Assembly: GCA_015068055.1 (NCBI GenBank)
Contig: SVLG01000011.1
Location: 1-37,504 of the forward strand
Source: Oscillospiraceae bacterium
GTDB lineage: Bacteria; Bacillota_A; Clostridia; Oscillospirales; Oscillospiraceae
Direction: 5' to 3'
Length of the DNA: 37,504 nt
Below, piece by piece: positions 32,892-37,504 of the stretch; positions within the stretch are counted from its first letter, which is position 1, and every line of letters begins with the position of its first letter. A program made the translations under genes and the position numbers. The notes below the pieces were generated by a model. The model was not told the DNA's origin and searched no databases. It saw only the letters and a list, made by a program, of their open reading frames with translations.

Positions 32892-33650
32892 ATGTCTATT
32901 AAAGAAGGCAGAGTAGCTATTGTTACCGGTGCCGGTCAGGGAATCGGTGCCTGCATTGCCAAGACTCTCGCAAAGGAAAAGGCCTGGGTTGCCGTTTGCG
33001 ACGTGAACGAAGCAAACGCCAAGGCCGTGGCGGCTGAGATTGAGGCTGCCGGCGGCAAGGCCATGGCCGTTGCTGCCAACGTGGCCAGCAAGGCTGAGTG
33101 CGAGCGTCTCGTGGCTGCCGTTGTTGCTCAGTGGGGCACTGTTGACATTCTGGTCAACAACGCCGCCGTTATGAGCAAGGCTAACCTTGCTGAGATGACC
33201 GAAGAACAGTGGGACACCGTCATGAACACCAACCTGAAGGGTCCCTTCCTGCTGACGCAGGCTGTCTGCGGCATCATGACCGCCAAGTCCTACGGCCGTG
33301 TGATCAACATCACCGACTCTATGTTCCGTGGTGATCTGGGTCAGGCCAACTACGCTGCTTCCAAGGCCGGCCTCATCGCCCTCACCAAGACCTGTGCTCT
33401 GGAACTGGGCAAGTGCGGCGTCACCGCCAACAGCGTGTGCCCCGGCTTCATCGATCCCCCCATGGCGGAGGTCTCCCTTGAGCAGATCGCTGCCCGTGCC
33501 GAGAAGTTCGTTCCCTGCAAGAAGCCCGGCAAGCCCGCTGACGTGGCTGCTGCCGTCTGCTTCTTCGCTGCGGAGGAAACCGCTTACGTTACCGGCCAGA
33601 CCATGTCCGTTGACGGCGGTATGCAGAACGGCTTCAAGGGCCTGCAGTAA
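32892..33650 (+). CDS. Short-chain dehydrogenase/reductase, first of a tandem pair (catalytic Ser replaced by Thr)
   Basis: 252 residues. Cofactor motif TGAGQGIG (about 12-19), structural NNAAV, conserved Asn in NTNLKG, and YAASK (Tyr/Lys). Counting 13 residues back from the Tyr, where FabG-type SDRs have Ser, this protein has Thr (NITDSMF). C-terminal PGFIDPPM and GQTMSVDGG are normal. Asp after the second strand (VCDVNEANA) favours NAD(H). Expected reaction: oxidation of a beta-hydroxyacyl-CoA. It shares a 37-base identical stretch near the start with the next gene, indicating tandem duplication or gene conversion. It lies 15 bases after the epimerase gene. Confidence 0.92.
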   Translation: MSIKEGRVAIVTGAGQGIGACIAKTLAKEKAWVAVCDVNEANAKAVAAEIEAAGGKAMAVAANVASKAECERLVAAVVAQWGTVDILVNNAAVMSKANLAEMTEEQWDTVMNTNLKGPFLLTQAVCGIMTAKSYGRVINITDSMFRGDLGQANYAASKAGLIALTKTCALELGKCGVTANSVCPGFIDPPMAEVSLEQIAARAEKFVPCKKPGKPADVAAAVCFFAAEETAYVTGQTMSVDGGMQNGFKGLQ

Positions 33651-33664
33651 AGGAGGAAGAACAG

Positions 33665-34417
33665 ATGTCTATCAATAAAGGCAGAGTAGCTATTGTTACC
33701 GGTGCCGGTCAGGGCATCGGTGCCGGTGTCGCCAGATCTCTGGCGGAGGCCGGTGCTTACGTGGCCGTTTGCGACATCAACGAGGCCAGCGCCAACGCGA
33801 TGGTTCAGTCCCTGCTGGATGACGGCTACGAGGCTATGGCCGTTGTCGGCGACGTGGGCAGCGTGGAAGGCTGCCAGCAGGCTGTTGCCAAGGTCCTCGA
33901 CAAGTGGGGTCATATTGATATCCTCGTGAACAACGCCGGTATCAACCGTGACGCCATGGTTTACAAGATGACCGAGGATCAGTGGGATCTGGTTCTTCGC
34001 ATTGACCTGAAGGGTCCCTTCCTGATGACTCAGGCTGTCTGCCTCCTCATGAAGGAGCAGGGCTTTGGCCGCATCATCAACGTGTCTTCCCCCGCCTGGA
34101 AGGGCAACTTTGGCCAGTCCAACTATGCCGCCGCCAAGGCCGGCATCCTGGGCCTGACCTACACCAACGCGCTGGAGCTGGGCAAGTACGGTGTCACCGT
34201 CAACTCCCTCTGCCCCGGCTACATCGACACCCCCATGTCCCGCTCCGTTCCCGAGCAGTTCTTCCAGCGGGCCATGAGTCTCGTCCCCTGTGGCCAGATC
34301 GGCAAGCCCTCCGACATCGGCAATCTGGTTTGCTTCTTCGCTTCCGAGGAAGCCGGCTATATCAATGGCCAGACCATCAACGTCGACGCCGGTATGCACG
34401 TTGGTCTCAAGGACTGA
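33665..34417 (+). CDS. Short-chain dehydrogenase/reductase, second of a tandem pair (tetrad Asn replaced by Asp)
   Basis: 250 residues. TGAGQGIG (about 12-19), NNAG, catalytic Ser in NVSSPAW 13 residues before the Tyr of YAAAK, C-terminal PGYIDTPM and GQTINVDAG. The Asn of the usual NxxG block is Asp here (RIDLKGPF). VCDINEASA again favours NAD(H). It is paralogous to the preceding SDR and 14 bases away. The two carry different tetrad changes, which suggests a hetero-oligomer or two successive oxidations. Last gene before the TRAP transporter. Confidence 0.92.
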   Translation: MSINKGRVAIVTGAGQGIGAGVARSLAEAGAYVAVCDINEASANAMVQSLLDDGYEAMAVVGDVGSVEGCQQAVAKVLDKWGHIDILVNNAGINRDAMVYKMTEDQWDLVLRIDLKGPFLMTQAVCLLMKEQGFGRIINVSSPAWKGNFGQSNYAAAKAGILGLTYTNALELGKYGVTVNSLCPGYIDTPMSRSVPEQFFQRAMSLVPCGQIGKPSDIGNLVCFFASEEAGYINGQTINVDAGMHVGLKD

Positions 34418-34678
34418 GACAAGCTGTATTCTTTCGCCATGAGTCCCCTGCGGACAGATCGGCTTTTCTGCCGGTCTGAGGGATTTAAGGTGAAAAACCA
34501 TTCTCCTGTTATATTAAGCAGACTTTGGATTTGCACAAGAAGGGAACCCTTCTTCATGCTCCGGCTTACCGGAGCATGAAGGGGCCCTCCGTGTGAGGAA
34601 TCCGCGGTATGCTTACTATAAAACTTTGACAACACTGGAAGGAAATCAAACACAAAAAGAAAATAGGAGGAAAAAAGT
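34418..34678 (+). other. Spacer between the catabolic genes and the TRAP transporter, with two hairpins
   Basis: 261 bases without a gene. First hairpin: CAGATCGGC with GCCGGTCTG (34455-34478). Second: a perfect 13-bp stem, CTTCATGCTCCGG with its complement (34552-34581), 4-base loop, no T-run. TATAAA at 34617-34622 may be a -10 box, but no good -35 is found 16-18 bases upstream. AGGAGG precedes the dctP start. The transporter is probably co-transcribed through the hairpins or served by a regulated promoter here. Confidence 0.5.
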
Positions 34679-35791
34679 ATGAAAAAGTTCATTTCCCTCG
34701 CTCTGGTCTGTGTTATGCTCCTGGCTCTCCTGAGTGGCTGCGGCGCCAAGAAGGAAGAAGCTCCCGCTGCTGCCCCCGAGGCTCCTGCTGCTGCCCCCGA
34801 GGCTGCTCCTGAGGCCCCCAAGGCTGAAGAGCCCGCCAAGCCTGACAAGGTCTACAAGATGCGTATCGGCTCCGCCTCCGCTTTCTCCCAGCCCCTCGCT
34901 GCCGTTCTGAACGACTTTGAGGCCGCTGTCGAGGAGCGCACCAATGGCGGCATCGACGTTGAGCTCTACCTGGCTGGCCAGGTCGGCGGCTCCGACGACG
35001 AGCTGAACCGTAAGGTCATGACCGGCACCCTCGAGATGTCCACCTCCGCTCTGAGCTACTTCTCCGCTCAGTGCCCCGCGGCTGACATGTTCTTCCTGCC
35101 CTTCATGTACGCCACTCCCGAGCAGATCCGCACTGCCGTTACCGCTCCCGAAGGCCTGGCCATGCTCGAGGACGTGGAGACCACCGGTCTGCGCTGCCTC
35201 TCCATCGTGATCTCCGGCGGCACCACCATCGCCTCCAAGGAAGAGCTCAAGAGCATTGCTGATATGCAGGGCAGCTTCAAGATGCGTTCCCCCGCCATCG
35301 AGGCTTACACCTCCATCTACGAGGCCATCGGCATCAACATCTTCCCCATCGGCTTCGGTGAGTGCTTCACCGCCGTGCAGCAGGGCACCGTTGACGGCCT
35401 GGAGAACTCCTTCGTTACCCTGGCCACCAACAACTTCCAGGAAGCCGGCATCAAGTACGCCTGGAACACCAACCAGATCGTTGGCTTCATGGGCTACTTC
35501 GTGAGCATCAAGTGGCTCGAGAGCCTGCCCGCCGAGTACCAGGCCATCGTTGTTGAAGAGATCCAGAAGGCCTCCAACCAGGCCACCGAGGACACCCTGG
35601 CCATGGAGCAGGAGATCATCGACGCCAACGATCCCTTCATCGTGCATCAGCCCACCGAGGAAGAACTGAACGAGCTCAAGGAGCTCTGCGCTGGCATCTA
35701 CGACAAGAAGGTCCCCGTCATTGTTGACGACATCGGCGAAGAGGCCACCAAGGCCTGGTTCGAGCTGATGGGCGCTGAGTACACCTGGTAA
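34679..35791 (+). CDS. dctP: TRAP transporter solute-binding lipoprotein (DctP family)
   Basis: 370 residues. Lipoprotein signal with LSGC (Cys20), then a long Ala/Pro/Glu linker (about 24-55) built of a repeated EAPAAAP unit. The binding domain starts at KMRIGSASAF. FKMRSPA (about 198-204) supplies the conserved Arg that pairs with the ligand carboxylate, and GFGECFTAVQQGTVDGLENSF is the family's dimer/ligand block. TRAP proteins bind organic acids such as dicarboxylates, keto acids, sulfonates or aromatic acids. As neighbour of a CoA-transferase pathway it probably delivers that pathway's acid. Very strong codon bias indicates high expression. Confidence 0.94.
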   Translation: MKKFISLALVCVMLLALLSGCGAKKEEAPAAAPEAPAAAPEAAPEAPKAEEPAKPDKVYKMRIGSASAFSQPLAAVLNDFEAAVEERTNGGIDVELYLAGQVGGSDDELNRKVMTGTLEMSTSALSYFSAQCPAADMFFLPFMYATPEQIRTAVTAPEGLAMLEDVETTGLRCLSIVISGGTTIASKEELKSIADMQGSFKMRSPAIEAYTSIYEAIGINIFPIGFGECFTAVQQGTVDGLENSFVTLATNNFQEAGIKYAWNTNQIVGFMGYFVSIKWLESLPAEYQAIVVEEIQKASNQATEDTLAMEQEIIDANDPFIVHQPTEEELNELKELCAGIYDKKVPVIVDDIGEEATKAWFELMGAEYTW

Positions 35792-35821
35792 TCTATAAAC
35801 TTTCCCAACAGAAACTATAAA

Positions 35822-35852
35822 AGCTGTGCGCTGTGAGGCACAGCGCACAGCT
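35822..35852 (+). other. Intercistronic hairpin between dctP and dctQ
   Basis: A perfect 14-bp stem (35822-35835 with 35839-35852), 3-base loop, followed by CCCCTAAAA rather than a T-run. It probably protects the dctP message so that the binding protein exceeds the membrane subunits. Confidence 0.7.
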
Positions 35853-35881
35853 CCCCTAAAAAGGAGTGTGACATTTCTCAG

Positions 35882-36412
35882 ATGAAATCTGGTTTTCTGT
35901 CCGTTCTGTTTGATGAGGGAAAGAGCGTAGATAAGGTCGTTACTGCCATTCAGCATTTCATCGTTATCTTTGCCGGCTCTACGGGTCTGGTTCTGTTGCT
36001 CATCAACATCCTTTCCCGTTACTTCCTGGGCATCGGTATCTACTGGGCCGAGGAATACAGCCGTTACTGCTTTGTTCTCATCATCTACTTTGGCGTGCCT
36101 CTGACCGTCAAGGCGGATCAGATGCTGAAGGTGGATATTCTTGCGAACATCTGGCCCAAACTCAAGGACTTTGAGGAGTGGGTTGAGATCGTCAGCGGCC
36201 TCGTGGTTGCTGTGATCTGCTTTGTGCTGGGCTATCAGTTCACCGGCATGATGCATATGTTCGGCGAGTACTCTTCCACCATCCTGTGGCTGCCCATGTG
36301 GGTTATCTACGCCATCATGCCCGTGGGTATGGTCTTCCTCTTCTACCGCTACGCCCAGCGCGGCTACTGGCTCGCTAAGAAAGAAAAAGCCGGGAAGGAG
36401 GAAGCTGCATGA
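35882..36412 (+). CDS. dctQ: TRAP transporter small permease (DctQ family)
   Basis: 176 residues with four membrane segments (about 25-48, 58-80, 98-120, 133-155). INILSRYFLGIGIYWAEEYSRYCFV is the DctQ signature in the first half, followed by GVPLTVKADQMLKVD, which corresponds to the family's RxxxHxxVD-like block. It forms the membrane complex with DctM. The stop overlaps the dctM start by 4 bases (ATGA). The start ATG 35882 follows AAAAAGGAGTG. Confidence 0.9.
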   Translation: MKSGFLSVLFDEGKSVDKVVTAIQHFIVIFAGSTGLVLLLINILSRYFLGIGIYWAEEYSRYCFVLIIYFGVPLTVKADQMLKVDILANIWPKLKDFEEWVEIVSGLVVAVICFVLGYQFTGMMHMFGEYSSTILWLPMWVIYAIMPVGMVFLFYRYAQRGYWLAKKEKAGKEEAA

Positions 36413-37504
36413 ACGGTGGTTTTGGTCTGCTTCTGATCCTCTTTGTGATGCTCTTCACGGGTATTCCCGTGGCTCTGGGCATCGTCCTCTCCGTTTTGAT
36501 TGGCTACTCCGTGTGGATGAGCACCCCCTGGGTGAACATCGGACAGGCCATGGTCAGCTATGTGAACAACTTCGCTCTCATGAGCGTGTATTTCTACATT
36601 CTGGCCGGTCAGTTCCTCTCCCATGGTCGTATCGCTGAGGAGATCGTCGGCATCTTTACCTCCCTTGTCGGTAAGAAGCGCGGCGGCATCGCCATCGCGG
36701 CGGTTCTGGCCTGCGCCATGTTCGGCGCGGTGTCCGGCTCCACCACCGCTACTCTGGTCTGCATCGGCGGCCTGATGTTCCCGGTTATGCGCAAGGCCGG
36801 TTATTCTCCCGGCTTCTGCTGCTCCGTCCTTCTGGGCGCGGCCACTCTGGGTATCATCGTGCCTCCCAGCATTCCTGAGGTTATGTACGGCTTTATCACC
36901 GGTGTTTCCATCTTCAAGCTGTTCATCTCCGGCGTCATCCCCGCCGCCATCATCGTCATCCTCTACGTGTTCTGGATCCGCTCCAAGTGCAAGGAGGTCA
37001 TGATCGTTGAAGGCATGGAATACGGCTTCAAGCCCTTCCTGAAGGCCTGCAAGTCCGGTATCTGGGCGCTGCTGTTCCCCTGCATCATCTTCGGCGGCAT
37101 CATCACCGGCTTCTACACCTCCAACGAGGCGGCCGTTCTGGCGGCTTCCTACGCCTTCATCATTGAGCTCTTTGTGTATAAGTCCATTACGCTCAAGGAG
37201 TCCAAGCAGTACTTCATCGACGCTACCATCACCACGGCGGCCTGCATGGTTCTGGTTGCTGTTGCCGGCAGCTTCTCCGAAGCCATCACCTACCTCCGCG
37301 TCCCCGCGGCCATGGTGGCCTTCTGCGAGGCCAACGTGGGTACCAAAGCCGGCTTCCTGCTGATGGTGAACATCATGCTGCTGATCTGCGGCATGCTGAT
37401 CGACAACACCTCTTCCATCCTGATCCTGACGCCCGTTCTGTATCCTCTGGCTCAGATGTACGGCGTGGATCCCGTCCACTTCGGTTTCCTTATGAACCTG
37501 AACC
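36409..37504 (+). CDS. dctM: TRAP transporter large permease (DctM family), partial
   Basis: The frame is open from ATG 36409 to the window end, 365 codons of an expected 425-440. It has many membrane segments. Family blocks: LFVMLFTGIPVALG at the start, CAMFGAVSGSTTATLVCIGG (about 103-122), GIIVPPSIPEVMYGFITGVS (about 148-167), TGFYTSNEAAVLAASYA (about 228-244) and DNTSSILILTPVLYPLA near the end. It carries the sodium-coupled transport path of the TRAP importer. The 3' end is cut only by the window. Confidence 0.94.
   Translation, partial: MNGGFGLLLILFVMLFTGIPVALGIVLSVLIGYSVWMSTPWVNIGQAMVSYVNNFALMSVYFYILAGQFLSHGRIAEEIVGIFTSLVGKKRGGIAIAAVLACAMFGAVSGSTTATLVCIGGLMFPVMRKAGYSPGFCCSVLLGAATLGIIVPPSIPEVMYGFITGVSIFKLFISGVIPAAIIVILYVFWIRSKCKEVMIVEGMEYGFKPFLKACKSGIWALLFPCIIFGGIITGFYTSNEAAVLAASYAFIIELFVYKSITLKESKQYFIDATITTAACMVLVAVAGSFSEAITYLRVPAAMVAFCEANVGTKAGFLLMVNIMLLICGMLIDNTSSILILTPVLYPLAQMYGVDPVHFGFLMNLN

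Noticed and set aside
34745..34840. Short tandem repeats in dctP as a mobile or CRISPR-like repeat
   Set aside because: They encode the Ala/Pro/Glu-rich lipoprotein linker in frame and are ordinary for such proteins.
1..37504. CRISPR arrays, tRNA or rRNA genes, insertion sequences, prophage genes
   Set aside because: I looked for repeated spacers, cloverleaf-like sequences, transposase or integrase motifs and phage structural genes and saw none; DUF5131 alone is not evidence of a prophage.

Overview
The window looks like chromosomal DNA of a gut-type Clostridia bacterium (Oscillospiraceae-like). This is inferred from a GC content judged by eye to be in the high fifties, G-rich ribosome binding sites, Firmicutes promoters, lipoproteins with Ala/Pro/Glu-rich linkers, and a BlaI/M56 pair. 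I see no rRNA, tRNA, CRISPR array, insertion sequence or phage module. Taxonomy is an inference, not an observation.

Region A (1 to about 12,200) is an accessory segment full of broken genes. It holds a frameshifted DUF1349 gene, an internally deleted DUF5131 gene, a 5'-truncated arsC, a frameshifted flavodoxin-domain remnant, a VOC remnant with a stop, and a MerR/methyltransferase chimera. Among them sit intact genes: a FAD/Rieske oxidoreductase, a BlaI-M56 metalloprotease sensor pair with two operators, a DGK1/VTE5-type lipid kinase followed by a CDF-like/alpha-beta hydrolase fusion, a methyltransferase, an ArsC/Spx-like protein overlapping a macro-domain protein, and an AT-rich 4Fe-4S membrane protein that looks recently acquired.

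Region B (12,200 to 16,800) carries a GH3 beta-glucosidase with reversed domain order. It converges on a lysR-hypB-hypA set of nickel-insertion genes that has no hydrogenase structural gene in view.

Region C (17,000 to 24,580) is an operon with a strong promoter and a roughly 245-nt leader. It encodes a complete Dpp/Opp-type ABC importer (lipoprotein binding protein, two permeases, two ATPases) and an M81/MlrC-type peptidase, and ends at a strong terminator.

Region D (24,600 to beyond 37,504) begins with a divergent IclR-family regulator. A long, strongly codon-biased, same-strand gene set follows: class V PLP enzyme, cyclase-family hydrolase, maleate isomerase/Asp-Glu racemase-like enzyme, an HMG-CoA-synthase-like protein fused to a DUF35 zinc ribbon/OB domain, SCP2-type thiolase, family III CoA transferase, methylmalonyl-CoA-epimerase-like VOC protein, two tandem SDRs, and a DctP-DctQ-DctM TRAP importer (dctM cut by the window end).

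Region D is the best candidate for an undescribed system. It looks like a catabolic route in which a carboxylate is imported, activated by CoA transfer, epimerised, oxidised by an SDR pair and cleaved by a thiolase plus DUF35 partner. The logic resembles the last part of the benzylsuccinate (Bbs) pathway, but with different upstream chemistry (PLP enzyme, cyclase, isomerase). The two SDRs each lack a different member of the usual Asn-Ser-Tyr-Lys tetrad, and the synthase-like protein lacks the expected nucleophilic cysteine. Both suggest hetero-complexes. The substrate cannot be read from sequence.
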